From Danxiaibacter flavus (GTDB lineage Bacteria > Bacteroidota > Bacteroidia > Chitinophagales > Chitinophagaceae), in NCBI RefSeq assembly GCF_041060425.1, contig NZ_JAULBC010000008.1, positions 248,001-312,000 of the forward strand: DNA of 64,000 nt, given 5' to 3'. The notes beneath the pieces are model-generated. The model made no database searches. It had not been told where the DNA came from and saw only the letters and a list, made by a program, of their open reading frames with translations. This document shows, piece by piece, positions 36,519 through 48,000 of the stretch (position 1 is its first letter; every line of letters begins with the position of its first letter). The translations under genes were made by a program, and so were the position numbers.

Positions 36519-37322
36519 ATGCAGCATTTTTTTCTGCCATATAAATCATCTTTAATAAGCTATTATACCTGGGGGACTGGCGACAGAAAGCTTATTTGTT
36601 TTCACGGATACGGGGAGAATGCATTGTCTTTTGGTCTGTTGGCCCCGCATTTACCGGATTGCCAGGTTGTGGCGATAGATATGCCCTTTCACGGAGAAAC
36701 AAAATGGGAGGAAAGCGGCGATCTTTTACCTGAGACATTGATGCATATCGTTCAACAGATCTGCGGAAATAAACAGGAGCGTATCTCCCTGATGGGATAT
36801 AGTATGGGAGGAAGGGTTTGCATGCAGTTGGTTCAATTGTCACCGGATCTGGTGGACAGGCTTGTATTGCTTGCTCCTGACGGGTTTCACCGGAATCCCT
36901 GGTACAATGTGGCCACACAAACAATTATCGGCAACCGGCTGTTCAGATTTTCGATGGAACACCCCGCACCATTGTTTACTTTAATGAAAATGATGAGCAC
37001 CGCCGGCTTGTTACAGCCTGCTGTAAATAAAATTGCACACTATTATCTGGATAAGGAAGAGGAAAGAATGTTATTGTACAGGCGATGGACGTTGATGCGC
37101 AGGTTTAAAGTAGCTTCTGCGTTGTTGCGAAAACAGGTTGCAACTAACAAAATAAAAGTTCGAATGCTTTTTGGGAAATATGACAAAATAATTATCAGCA
37201 ACAATGCACTCCCGTTAGTGCAAGGTTTGGAGGATCTGGTGCATATAAACATCATTGAAGCAGGCCATCAGCTTCTCAAGGAAAAACATATACAGGAAGT
37301 AGCTTCGCTGATGTATGAATAA
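36519..37322 (+). CDS. alpha/beta hydrolase
   Basis: A 267-residue cytoplasmic protein with a clear AGGAAG ribosome-binding site 5 nt before the ATG. Motifs: KLICFHGYGENA (oxyanion), AIDMPFHGETKW, nucleophile Ser95 in MGYSMGGRV, Asp in FGKYDKI and His in EAGHQLL. It resembles MenH/hydrolase-type enzymes, but the substrate is not identifiable and men genes are absent. The glycosyltransferase gene follows after 125 bp. Confidence 0.87.
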   Translation: MQHFFLPYKSSLISYYTWGTGDRKLICFHGYGENALSFGLLAPHLPDCQVVAIDMPFHGETKWEESGDLLPETLMHIVQQICGNKQERISLMGYSMGGRVCMQLVQLSPDLVDRLVLLAPDGFHRNPWYNVATQTIIGNRLFRFSMEHPAPLFTLMKMMSTAGLLQPAVNKIAHYYLDKEEERMLLYRRWTLMRRFKVASALLRKQVATNKIKVRMLFGKYDKIIISNNALPLVQGLEDLVHINIIEAGHQLLKEKHIQEVASLMYE

Positions 37323-37447
37323 ATTGGTTTTCTTTGCGCCTGTTACTGTACGTTATAAGTCATGCGTTTTACGTTGTACGTTTTTTGGGGCGGAGTTTTT
37401 AAACGGAAAAGATACTTGTCTGGTACAGTTATAAAACTCATTACTGA

Positions 37448-38587
37448 ATGATTGTTGTTATTGTTACAGCTGTATTACTTTGTTGTTATGCGGCTTTGAT
37501 TCATACTTACAGGATCTGGTACAGGCGGCTGAAACCGTTTGTAATACCGGATATTGAACCTGCTACTTCATTTTCCATAATCATACCTGCAAGAAATGAA
37601 GAAACTTCTATCAGCAATTGCGTTTTGTCCATTATAAACAACCATTACCCTTCAGATCTTTTTGAAGTGATCGTAATAGATGATCATTCAACCGACAGAA
37701 CGCCCGTTATTGTAGAGGAAATTTCAAAGAAATATAGCAATGTTAAGCTGATCAGGCTGGCTGAAGAGTTAGACGGAACTTCGCTCAATTCTTACAAAAA
37801 GAAGGCGATCGAAATAGCCATTTCTTACTCAACCAAAGACTGGATCGTAACAACGGATGCGGATTGCCGCGTAACTCCGCGCTGGTTAAAAGGGTATGAC
37901 GCGTACATCCAACAAAATGATCCGGTATTTGTAGCGGCACCGGTTATGTTTGTAACTGATGGCTCTTTTGTAACCATGTTTCAGTGTCTTGATTTTATCA
38001 GTCTGCAGGGTATAACTGCCGCATCCGTCTCTGCTGGTTTTCACAGCATGTGCAACGGAGCCAATCTGGGTTATAGAAAAGATGTGTTTTACGAGGTAAA
38101 TGGATTTAAGGGGATTGATAATATTGCCAGTGGCGATGATATGCTGTTGATGCATAAGATGAACATGCATTACAGCGATCGTATAGGCTATTTATTTGCA
38201 CGCGAAGCAGTTGTTCTAACTGATCCGATGCCCGACTGGAAAAGCTTTTTCAATCAACGTATCCGGTGGGCAAGCAAAGCCGAAGCTTACGATGACAAGC
38301 GCATCATTTTCGTGTTGTTGTTTGTGTACACGCTGAATTTCTTGTTGCTGTTCCTTCCCGTGCTGGCACTCTGGAATCCTTATATATTGCTTTACTGGCT
38401 TGGACTGGTAATTCTTAAAACATTCAGTGAATATACTTTTATGTTTTTTGTCGCCAGTTTTTTCCGCTTAAAACCCCTGCTCCGGTGGTTCCCGTTCATG
38501 CAGCCGGTCCATATTTTCTATACCGTAATAGCCGGCTTTTTCGGTAAGTTTGGAAAATACCAGTGGAAGGGGAGGACGGTGAAGTGA
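37448..38587 (+). CDS. family 2 glycosyltransferase, membrane-bound
   Basis: A 379-residue processive-type GT2. An N-terminal helix (1-20) is followed by the GT-A domain: SIIIPARNEETSI at 43-55, VIVIDDHSTD, WIVTTDADC with the DxD at 137-139, SGDDMLLMHK with the catalytic-base Asp at about 230, and the acceptor motif QRIRW at 270-274. Two or more C-terminal helices follow (IIFVLLFVYTLNFLLLFLPVL, YILLYWLGLVIL). It transfers sugars from nucleotide donors at the inner membrane; the product polymer or glycolipid is not known. No other glycan genes are next to it. Confidence 0.9.
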   Translation: MIVVIVTAVLLCCYAALIHTYRIWYRRLKPFVIPDIEPATSFSIIIPARNEETSISNCVLSIINNHYPSDLFEVIVIDDHSTDRTPVIVEEISKKYSNVKLIRLAEELDGTSLNSYKKKAIEIAISYSTKDWIVTTDADCRVTPRWLKGYDAYIQQNDPVFVAAPVMFVTDGSFVTMFQCLDFISLQGITAASVSAGFHSMCNGANLGYRKDVFYEVNGFKGIDNIASGDDMLLMHKMNMHYSDRIGYLFAREAVVLTDPMPDWKSFFNQRIRWASKAEAYDDKRIIFVLLFVYTLNFLLLFLPVLALWNPYILLYWLGLVILKTFSEYTFMFFVASFFRLKPLLRWFPFMQPVHIFYTVIAGFFGKFGKYQWKGRTVK

Positions 38588-38925
38588 GGTACGATGTTAG
38601 ATGCCTGCCCGTACCGACGGCACGTTGGGGCGGGTACGGTGTACGATGTGGGCTGAATTTGAGCCCTCATGTTTTAGGTACGAGTTACGGATGCCTGGAG
38701 TTAATAGAATGCATGATGTTTGTGAAATTGTTTTCGCGCCTAGTGATTAGCCCTGAAGGGGCGTCCGGCATTAGCGTAGGGCAACGCCCTACGTAAGAAG
38801 AATATACATTCAACCAAGCCCTGAAGGGGCGTAAGCAATTATTTACCAAAAAAGATTTCCAATTAATCAACAACTCAATCATAAAACCAAAGCTGACAGC
38901 TGATAGCTGACTGCTGATAGCTATT
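38588..38925. other. intergenic region with GCCCTGAAGGGGCG repeats
   Basis: No gene is supported. AGCCCTGAAGGGGCG occurs at 38749 and again at 38818, flanking the hairpin GTAGGG-caa-CGCCCTAC at 38777-38793; these belong to the mini-hairpin type also seen at 16863 and 59231. Just before the permease start an AGCTGACAGCTGATAGCTGA stretch continues CTGCTGATAGCT, a short degenerate tandem repeat. Confidence 0.6.
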
Positions 38926-39981
38926 ATGGATCGATTCTGGAGAAAATTTTTTAAAAACAAAGGTGCTGTTGCCGGGCTCGCAATAATCATTTGCGCCCTG
39001 CTGATGGCTGTGTTTGCTTATTACATCGCTCCGGATGGATCACCCAACGCAAATAGAATTATCCCTGAAATTGCCAACAGGAAACCCGGCTTCTCCATTT
39101 ATTTTCTTCAACTCAAAAAGAGAGATGTTAGCACAGGCTGGCTTGAAAAATTAATCAACGGAGCTTCTGACAAATACGAATTCATTCCCATCACGCAATA
39201 TGAAAGATCCGGAGATAGTATAATCGTTTTGAAATATATCGATGATGGCGTTACGGAGCGACAGTCATACAATGCAAAAGGGCAAACAGATGATCTTTTG
39301 ATAACAAAAAAGACATTTCATCTTGGTACAGATAAATTCGGTCGGGACATAGTCAGCCGCTTGATTATTGGTGTGCGCGTAAGCATTGGTGTAGGCATTA
39401 TTGCCGTGGTTATTTCCCTGAGCATCGGCATAATGCTCGGCGCACTGGCGGGATATTTTAAAGGTTGGGTAGATGATGTAATTATGTGGTTCATCAATAT
39501 TATCTGGAGCATCCCCACTTTGTTGCTTGTGTTTGCCATTACCATTGTATTGGGAAAAGGATTCTGGCAGGTATTTATGGCAGTAGGACTAACCATGTGG
39601 GTGAATGTTGCGCGCCTTGTACGCGGACAGGTACTGGCTGTAAGAGAACTTGAATATGTTGATGCAGCAAGAGTACTGGGATTTTCCAACGCTCGCATTA
39701 TTACCCGCCATATTTTGCCAAATATCCTGGGGCCGGTTCTTGTAATAGCCGCCGGTAATTTTGCTTCAGCCATCGTAATTGAAGCAGGCTTAAGTTTTTT
39801 AGGCGTAGGGGTACAACCGCCACAACCCAGCTGGGGCCTCATGATCAAAGAAAATTACAACTTCATCATCACCAATAATCCTATGCTTGCGCTCGCTCCC
39901 GGTATAGCTATCATGCTTTTGGTTCTTGCTTTTAATTTGTTGGGTAATGGTTTAAGAGATGCATTGAGTGTAAGGGTATAA
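38926..39981 (+). CDS. ABC transporter permease, OppC/DppC type
   Basis: A 351-residue inner-membrane protein. The OppC N-terminal helix (WRKFFKNKGAVAGLAIIICALLMAVFAYYIAP) is followed by an unusually long extracytoplasmic part of about 85 residues, then HLGTDKFGRDIVSRLIIGVRVS, five helices and the cytoplasmic coupling loop EYVDAARVLGFSNARIITRHILPN (EAA motif). It would import peptides or similar solutes with an OppB partner, ATPases and a binding protein, none of which are in the window. Many Bacteroidota scatter these genes, so a solitary location is not odd in itself. Confidence 0.88.
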   Translation: MDRFWRKFFKNKGAVAGLAIIICALLMAVFAYYIAPDGSPNANRIIPEIANRKPGFSIYFLQLKKRDVSTGWLEKLINGASDKYEFIPITQYERSGDSIIVLKYIDDGVTERQSYNAKGQTDDLLITKKTFHLGTDKFGRDIVSRLIIGVRVSIGVGIIAVVISLSIGIMLGALAGYFKGWVDDVIMWFINIIWSIPTLLLVFAITIVLGKGFWQVFMAVGLTMWVNVARLVRGQVLAVRELEYVDAARVLGFSNARIITRHILPNILGPVLVIAAGNFASAIVIEAGLSFLGVGVQPPQPSWGLMIKENYNFIITNNPMLALAPGIAIMLLVLAFNLLGNGLRDALSVRV

Positions 39982-40027
39982 TTTGTTTGAGAAAACAAGG
40001 ACTAGTTTTATTTAACTCCAATAGCCC

Positions 40028-40035
40028 TATTTTTG
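40028..40035 (+). promoter_or_regulatory. possible Bacteroidota -7 element (TAnnTTTG)
   Basis: TATTTTTG fits the TAnnTTTG consensus used by Bacteroidota sigma factor, 19 nt before the lipoprotein start at 40055. No clear -33 TTG lies at the right distance. Confidence 0.35.
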
Positions 40036-40054
40036 TGCTCCCTAATTTAATAAT

Positions 40055-40975
40055 ATGAGATTTTTTTATGTTTTGATTTCCCTGGCCCTGATGCTGAGTT
40101 CTTGTCAGAAGGAGATTAGTGTAGAAGTTCCGAACCCTAACCAATCAGAGTCAGATATTCCTGCTGGTACTTTTACTGCTACTATTGATGGCAAATCCTG
40201 GATAGCAGCTACTGACAAGCAAGATGTTTCTATTATAGGAGGGGTTATTACAATTCACGGAGTCGCTTCGAATGGAGAAACGATTGCCCTGCAATTGATT
40301 GCCACAAAGCCTGGTACATACGATCTTAGCCAAAGCAGCTATAACGTACTGGCTTACCAAAAAGAAAATAATGCAGATGATTTTAATTATTTCAGCAACA
40401 CGTCGGAGGATACTGCGCTTGCCGGAGGACAGTTGATCATTTCTTCTATTGATACTGTAAACCAGACAATAACGGGTAAGTTTTTGGGAAACGTGTACTA
40501 TGATGAAGACGGGTCAAGCAAAAAGATCACGAGCGGAGAATTTAACCTGCCATACGTGATTTCTATGCTAGATAACAATGAAAATGCTTCAACCACCGAT
40601 ACAGTGTCTGCATTAATAGGTGCAAATAAGTGGACGGCAGCGACGGTTAAATCTGCCTTTATCCAAAAACAGGGACTTGTAATTCGGGCATTGTCGGCTG
40701 ATCAGGAAGTTTCGATTCAGTTTCAACTAGCCGCCAATATTAAAGTCGGTTCCTACCCACTGGAAATTTCATCTGAGCAAACGGCGTTATACACAGAAGG
40801 AAAATTTATTTCAAATCAAAGAGCTTTCAGCCCGATATCCGGTACGTTGGAAATCCTTGAGCACAATACAACCTCAAAACTACTTCGCGGTACATTTAGT
40901 TTTGCCGGCCTATCATACAACAGCACAGAGGCGAGGCAAATAACGCAAGGTTATTTCAGTGTGAAATATCAATAA
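40055..40975 (+). CDS. lipoprotein, DUF6252-like repeats
   Basis: A 306-residue lipoprotein with lipobox LMLSSC (Cys17). It has two related halves: AGTFTATIDGKSWIAATDKQDVS with GETIALQLIATKPGTYDLS, and VSALIGANKWTAATVKSAF with VSIQFQLAANIKVGSYPLEI. Each half is a beta-rich module of the kind found in Bacteroidota DUF6252 lipoproteins (IDGKxW...A). Function unknown; probably periplasmic or surface-exposed. It ends at a strong terminator. Confidence 0.8.
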   Translation: MRFFYVLISLALMLSSCQKEISVEVPNPNQSESDIPAGTFTATIDGKSWIAATDKQDVSIIGGVITIHGVASNGETIALQLIATKPGTYDLSQSSYNVLAYQKENNADDFNYFSNTSEDTALAGGQLIISSIDTVNQTITGKFLGNVYYDEDGSSKKITSGEFNLPYVISMLDNNENASTTDTVSALIGANKWTAATVKSAFIQKQGLVIRALSADQEVSIQFQLAANIKVGSYPLEISSEQTALYTEGKFISNQRAFSPISGTLEILEHNTTSKLLRGTFSFAGLSYNSTEARQITQGYFSVKYQ

Positions 40976-41019
40976 TATAAAAAGCTGACAGCTCAGCGCT
41001 GTCAGCTTTTTATATTATT
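40971..41019. terminator. 22-bp-stem terminator
   Basis: AATAATATAAAAAGCTGACAGC pairs perfectly with its mirror around a TCAGC loop; A and T tracts on both sides allow termination from either direction between convergent genes. It overlaps the lipoprotein stop codon. Confidence 0.85.
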
Positions 41020-41101
41020 GAAACACAATTTTGAAGACTTCTCTTGTTTTCAATTCATTCCCTCATTCGCATATTTGCACATTCCCCCATTTGCACATTT
41101 C

Positions 41102-41989
41102 CTATTCTTCATTGTTTATCACCACCTTCAACCCAATCTCATATTGCGGGTTATAGCCATACTTCATTTTCCCACTATAGAAAAAGTTTGCTTCAATCCA
41201 GTCTTTAATTTCAACACCAAGGCCGCCCATCATGTTGCCGGTGCTTTGCCAGTAGAGACTTGCATGAAAAACCTTTTCAAATTCAAATTGTGCGGCAGTT
41301 GTAAAAATGTTCTCATGTTGTTTGTATAGCTTGTAAGAAAGCAGCGGCGTTATGCTCATTTTGCTATCCTCGTCAAAGTAAAGTTTATAGCTTGTTTGAA
41401 CTTGCGCGAGTGCCAGATCGGAAGTGGCTACTTTAAAGTTTTGGCTGCTCAGGTTAAAGACGGAAGCGCCCACCATAAAATTGTTTTTCTGGTAAGCAAG
41501 ACCAACATCTCCATCAAATTGCCAGCCGCGTGAATTAAATTCTTTCACAACGGGATCAACATCGCCGGAAGCGTTTATTACATTATTGTCCAGCCGCTCT
41601 TTATACAGCTCCAGGCTTGTACCGAGCCGCAGAAATTCAGTCTCAGAAAACTTAACTCTATACGAGTAACTTATCGCGCCAAGGTTGCGTTGCAATACAC
41701 CGCTCTTGTCTGAAATAAGTTGCAGGCCTGCGCCGGAATTGTTGCCAAAAGCAAAGTCGGCAGAAAAATTGATCAGTCGCGGTGCATTTTCAAAGCCCGT
41801 CCACGAGCTGTTCATTAACGCATAGATCCGGGGCCGTGTGGTTTGTCCCGCAAAAGATGGGTTCCATAAATAATCATCCCTGAAATACTGGGCGATGGGA
41901 TTGTTAAAATAGCGTTGTCCATCTGCCTTAGTAACACAGAGCACAACAAGTATAATAAATGAGACGATCTTACATTGATTCCTTTTCAT
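41102..41989 (-). CDS. PorP/SprF family T9SS membrane protein
   Basis: Start chosen at the ATG at 41989 (MKRNQCKIVSF), which begins the signal peptide ending ADGQ; the longer frame to 42052 overlaps the upstream gene. Family marks: PIAQYFRDDYLWNPSFAGQ, then an outer-membrane beta-barrel pattern (SYSYRVKFSETEFLRLGTSLELY, AYQKNNFMVGASVFNLSSQNF) and the end YNPQYEIGLKVVI. PorP/SprF proteins sit next to large secreted proteins with type B sorting domains and anchor or export them; the 2.2-kaa protein encoded just upstream, 52 nt away, is the obvious client. Confidence 0.92.
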   Translation of the reverse strand: MKRNQCKIVSFIILVVLCVTKADGQRYFNNPIAQYFRDDYLWNPSFAGQTTRPRIYALMNSSWTGFENAPRLINFSADFAFGNNSGAGLQLISDKSGVLQRNLGAISYSYRVKFSETEFLRLGTSLELYKERLDNNVINASGDVDPVVKEFNSRGWQFDGDVGLAYQKNNFMVGASVFNLSSQNFKVATSDLALAQVQTSYKLYFDEDSKMSITPLLSYKLYKQHENIFTTAAQFEFEKVFHASLYWQSTGNMMGGLGVEIKDWIEANFFYSGKMKYGYNPQYEIGLKVVINNEE

Positions 41990-42041
41990 ACTGCATCTTT
42001 TAATAGTGATGATTGCTTGCACAGGGTTCTTGCTCAAAAAC

Positions 42042-45000
42042 TTAATGAGCAATGGTTACACCTCCCTTTTTAACAACTTTGCCGTTTACTGTTAGCACGA
42101 AATAATAGGTATTGTTCGGCGGAACATTTCCATTAATTCTTCCATCCCATTCGTTGTTATAGCTGGTCTTGCGATAAACAAGTTTGCCGTCCCTGTCGAA
42201 TACTTCCAGTTTATTATCCGGGTATTGCGCAATGTTGGTGAATGTCAGCCTGTCGTTAATGCCATCTCCGTTAGGTGTTATCAATTTATTATAATCGAAA
42301 TATGCGATGGTTACCTCAACCCTGGATGTGTCTGTTGCCTGACAACCTTCAGGGCTTGTTAATGTAGCTGTATACGTGGTAGTAGCAGTTGGTGACGCTT
42401 TTGGCGTAAAGCTGGTTGCATTATCCAGTCTTGTGGATGGCGTCCAGACGATTGCGCCTTCACCTGTTGCTGTCAGTTGCGCGCTTGATCCAACCCCGAT
42501 TGATACATTTTTGGGCGTAACTGTCAGCAATGGTTTTTCCAGTAATGAAACTTTGACTGCTATTGCATCGGCAGGCTTGCTTTCGCAAACGTCATTGCCA
42601 CGTACCGTTCCATAGAAAGTAGTATTGCTGTTAAGTGGCGCTGTAATGAACGGACTGCCCGTTCCCACTTTGTTTTGTAATGCTGCATCACTGTACCAGC
42701 TAAATACTGCACCCTGTACATTGCTTGTCGCGGTGAGGATTGCAGGAGATCCATGACATGCAGTTGTGTCTTTTGCACTGATGTCAGTAGCCACAGCATA
42801 AGGATTCACTTTTGTTGTTACCGGTGCACTCTCTGGCGACCAGCAGCCCGCGGCATTCTGAATCTTAACTGAATAGTTTCCGTTGATGTTTACCGTGATA
42901 GAAGAAGCTGTTGACTGATTGCTCCATTTATAGCTGCTTGCCGATGGTGCTTGTAAAACAACAGAATCTCCCTGGCAGAAAGTTAAAGGACCACTGGCCG
43001 AAACAACAGGCTTGGAAGGGGCTGGTTTTACAGATACCGTTACAGGTTTGCTTGTCAATGAAGTACAATGATTGGCATCCTGGATTGTCAACGTATATGT
43101 GCCGCCGTTCCGGACGATCAAAGTATCCGCGCCGGCCTGGTTATTCCAGAAGTATGTAATAGCTGCAGTGGCTTTGAGTATAACAGAATCACCCTGGCAG
43201 AAAGAGAGAGGTCCGGCGGACGTGATAGTCGGTATAGCAGGCAAAGGATTAACAACAATTTTTATTGAGTCGCTTGCAACTGATGTACATCCACTTGAAT
43301 CCTTAACCTGCACAGCATAGTTTCCGCTTGTAAATACGGTAAGTGTTTGATTGGTTGAACCATTGCTCCATGTATAAGTAGGAAGCGTTGCATTTGAAGT
43401 CGCTGTCAGTACAACCGAATCTCCAGCGCAGAATGTTGTTGACCCACCTGCGCTAATTTCCGGTTTCGCGGGCGGTGTGCCGATCGTTACATTTTTAACA
43501 GCGCTTGCAAGTGATAAGCAATGGTTGGCATCACTCACCTGTACAGTATAGTTGCCGGATTGTGTGACGGTTAGTTTAGGTCCTGTAGCGCCAGTGTTCC
43601 ATAGATATACCGGGGATGAAACAGCAGCGCTTGCAGTTAATGTTACAGAACCACCGGAGCAGGCATTTGTTGAACTGGACGCAGTGATGGTTGGCGCAGC
43701 CGGTAAAGGATGAATGCTGACACGCTGGGTATCGCTAACCGATGATGTGCAATGGTTAGCATCAGTTACCTGCACAGAATAGTTGCCGGAAGCAGACACT
43801 GTTACTGTAGCTCCTGTAGCGCCGTTGCTCCATGCATAAGCCGGAGATATAGCTGATGAATGTGCCGTTAAGATGACGGAGTCGCCTGCGCACAAAGTAT
43901 CCGATCCCTGCAGTGTTATGGTTGGTTTTGCAGGTAATGAATGAACTGTTATTGTTTGCTCATCACTTGGAGCTGAGAGGCATCCGCTTGTATCTTTTAC
44001 CTGTACGGAATAGTTGCCCGTCGTTGTAACGGTAAGTATTGTGCCTGTTTGTCCATTGCTCCATACATAATTCGGAGCGTTTGCTAACGATGAAGCTTTG
44101 AGTACTACTGAATCCCCGGCACAAAACGCTGTCGCGCCCATAGCGGTTATTGTTGGTTTTGGAGGAACTGCATTGACTTTTACCTGTAACGCATCGCTTG
44201 ATGATGAGATGCATTTGTTGGAGTCTATTACTTGTACCGTGTAGCTGCCTGAGGTATTTACTGTGATAGAATTATTTGTATCTCCGTTGCTCCAGATATA
44301 AGATGGAGCAATAATACCGGAGTTAGCAGTCAATACAACAGATTTGCCGCTGCAGAAAGACGTTGGCCCGGCTGCGACAATTGTTGGTTTTGCCGGCAGC
44401 GCGTTTACTGTTACCATCTGTGCATTGCTGGCAGCTGATATACATTGATTTGCATCCTGCACCTGCACAGTATAACTGCCGCTCTTTGTTACCTTGATCG
44501 TTGCCCCTGAAGAACCATCACTCCATAAATATTGAGGAGATGTAATTGTTGTGTTTGCGGTTAAAATAACTGAATCGCCTGCGCATATGGTTGTAGTGCC
44601 ACTGGTTGAAATTGTAGGTTTAGCAGGTAACGGATTTACGGTTACAGTTTGCGCGTTACTTGCCAGGGACAGGCATTGATTGGCGTCTCTTACCTGTACC
44701 GTATAACTACCGGACTTTGTTACACTGAGTGTTGCGCCGGTGCTGCCATCGCTCCATAAATAAGAAGGAGACGCGATAGATGTATTCGCAGTTAGCGTAA
44801 CCGAACCTCCCGCACAGAACGTTGTTGTATCACTTGCGGTGATGGTTGGCTTAGTTGGCAGATTATGCGCAGTTATTTGCACAGCATCACTTGCAGGAGA
44901 AATACATTGATTGGCGTCTTTGACCTGTACAGAATAGCTGCCTGATACTTTAATGGTGTCGTTGTTGCTTGATGGTGCAGTTGGCTTATTGCTCCAGATA

Positions 45001-48000
45001 AATATTGGAGATGTCACTGTTGAACTTGCAGTAAGAATAACCGAGTCTCCTGCGCAGAAACTTAACGCATCGCTCGCCGCAATGAGTGGTTTGGCTGGCA
45101 GATTATATACAGTTACTGTCACTGCATCGCTCGCCGGGGATGTACATTGATTCGCATCTTGAACCTGCACAGAGTATGTGCCTGATGTTCTAATTGTATC
45201 CTTGTTGCTGGACGGCGCATTTGGTTTATTGCTCCAGATATATGTCGGAGAAGTTGCAGTTGAACTTGCAGTAAGAATAATTGAATCTCCTGTGCAGAAT
45301 GTAAGTGTGTTGCTTGCTGCAATAAGTGGTTTGGCTGGAAGATTATGGACAGTTACTATCACCATATCGCTCGCCGGGGATGTGCATTGATTGGCATCTT
45401 TAATCTGCACAGAGTAGCTGCCTGATGTTTTGATTGTGTCCTTATTACTTGAAGAAGCGTTTGGTTTGTTGCTCCAGATATATATTGGAGAAGTCGCAGT
45501 TGTGCTTGCAGAAAGAATTACTGAATCGCCTGCGCAGAATGTAAGCGGGTTATTCGCAGCGATAAGTGGTTTGGCCGGAAGATTATGTACAGTTACAACT
45601 ACTGCGTCGCTTGCCGGTGACAAGCATTGGTTGTTGTCTTTAACCTGAACAGAATAACTGCCTGTTACCTTAATAGTATCCTTGTTGCCTGACGGCGCAT
45701 TTGGCTTGTTGTTCCATATATACGTTGGAGAAGTTGCAGTTGAACTTGCCGTAAGAATCACAGAATCTCCGGAACAGAAGGTCAATGGATCAGTTGCAGA
45801 GATCAATGGTTTGGCCGGAAGATTGTGCACAGTTACGGTAACCTCATCGCTCGCGGGAGAAATACATTGATTGGCATCTTTAACCTTAACAGAATAGTGG
45901 CCAGATGTTTTAATGGTGTCTTTGTCACTGGGTGGCGAATTCGGTTTATCGCTCCATATATATGTTGGCGAAGTTGCAGTTGAGCTTGCAGAAAGGATAA
46001 CAGAATCTCCGGCACAGAAAGTAAGTGCATTGCCTGCAACGATGAGTGGTTTGGCTGGCAGACTATGAACAGTTATAAACACAGCATCGCTTGCTGGTGA
46101 CAAGCATTGGTTATTATCTTTTACCTGAACAGAGTAACTGCCTGTTACTTTAATGGTGTCCTTGTTGCTTGACGGAGCATTAGGCTTGTTGCTCCAGATA
46201 TATGTTGGCGAAGTAGCACTTGAACTTGCAGTAAGGATAACAGAATCGCCTGCACAGAAAGTAAGTGCATCACTCGCAGCGATAAGCGGTTGGGCCGGCA
46301 GATTGTGAACGGTGACATTCACAAGATCACTGGCAGGGGAGATACATTGATTAGCATCTTTCACCTGAACAGAATAGCTGCCCGATGTTTTGATTGTGTC
46401 CTTATCACTTGAAGGTGAAGTTGGTTTGTTACTCCAGATATATGTTGGTGAAGTTGCAGTTGAACTTGCAGCAAGAACCACAGAATCGCCTGCACAAAAG
46501 GTTAGTGCACCAGTTACCGCAATCGTTGGTTTGTCCGGCAGATTATGGATCGTTGTAGTTACGAGGTTACTTACAAGAGAAATACATCCATTGATGTCTT
46601 TAACCAGAACAGAGTAAGTGCCGGCCGTTTTGATGGTGTCCTTGTCGCTGGATGGTGCGCTTGGCTTGTCGCTCCAGATATATGTGGGCGAAACTGCAGT
46701 TGAACTTGCAGTCAGAATAACAGAATCTCCGACACAGAAAGTGGTTGGTCCCCCGGTAGCAATTGTTGGTGCTTCAGGTAAGGCATTAACAGTTACAGTT
46801 GTTGCATCGCTGAATAGTGAGGAACACCCATTTCCATCGGTGACTTTTACGCTGTAATTACCTGTAGTGTTAACCGTAATTTTATCGCCTGTTGAAGTAT
46901 TGCTCCACGTAAACACTGGTGAAGTAACAGCTGAGATTGCAGTAAGCGTAACTGATTTGTCCGCGCAAATCGCAATCGGTCCAGCCGGATCAATTGTTGG
47001 CTTAGCGGGTGCAGGATTCACAAAAATCGTCGTTGCATCGCTTTCGGGTGATTCACAACCTGTAGCATTTTTTACTTTAACTGTGTAATCTCCGGCGGTG
47101 CTCACATCAATGCTTTGCGTAGTTGCACCCGTGCTCCATAGATAACTTGCAGAAAGTGGTGCTGTTAGTGTGATATGATCACCTTCGCAGATTGTTTTGG
47201 GGCCTGTTGGATTGATGATAGGTTTGGCTGGTAATGGGCTTACTGTTATGTCTATGTGGTTATCTAATGTAGGTTGTGCTACACAAGCACTTTCACCCCG
47301 TGCATAATACGTTGCATCCGCAGTAGGGAAAACATCAATTTTATTGCCAGTTCCAAGTGGGTTAGAGAATGAGGCATCTGAATACCAAACCCAGTTGGCT
47401 GCATCGTTCAGATCGCCACTTGCTGTAATGGTTATTTTACTACCGGCGCAATATGGTCCTGCGGAAGGCGTCAGGTTAGGTTTTGTGGGATTAATGTACG
47501 CCGGACTTAGTGTCATCACCGTAGCTTTCCCCAGGTTTGCTGCACTAAGGTCGCCATAGCCAATATAGGGCATGCCATTGTTATCAAGGGCAAGGGACAC
47601 ACTATTGGCGCCAGCTGTTGAAACGGAAGCTGCCTGCCAGCTTGTTCCATCAAATTTGCTTTCGTAGCATTTTGCACTAGGACTGCTTGTTGTCCATGCC
47701 AGTTCGGGTATTCCGGTTGCATCAAGTTCTAAAGCACAGGATGTAATGCGCCCATTAGAGACTGGTGCACCTATAGTTTGCCAGGTTCCTGAAACAAGTT
47801 TACAGACTATTATTGCTTGACTAGTTGATCTGTCCTGGAATGCGATAAAAGGTGTGCCAGCGTAATCGACCTTGATTTTAACAGGAGTCAGGTTCGCGGG
47901 GCCAACACTTCCCAAAAATTGCCAGGTTCCGCCGGAGAATTTCATCATCGATACTTCATTCGTGCCGATGTTTTCATTGTAGAACGCGATGAATGGCACG

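Noticed and set aside
38749..38833. Riboswitch before the permease gene
   Set aside because: The paired segments are copies of a dispersed GCCCTGAAGGGGCG hairpin repeat, not a known aptamer fold.
44840..46800. CRISPR-like regular repeats
   Set aside because: The 240-bp periodicity is within one long open frame and encodes Ig-like modules; there are no short repeats with unique spacers.
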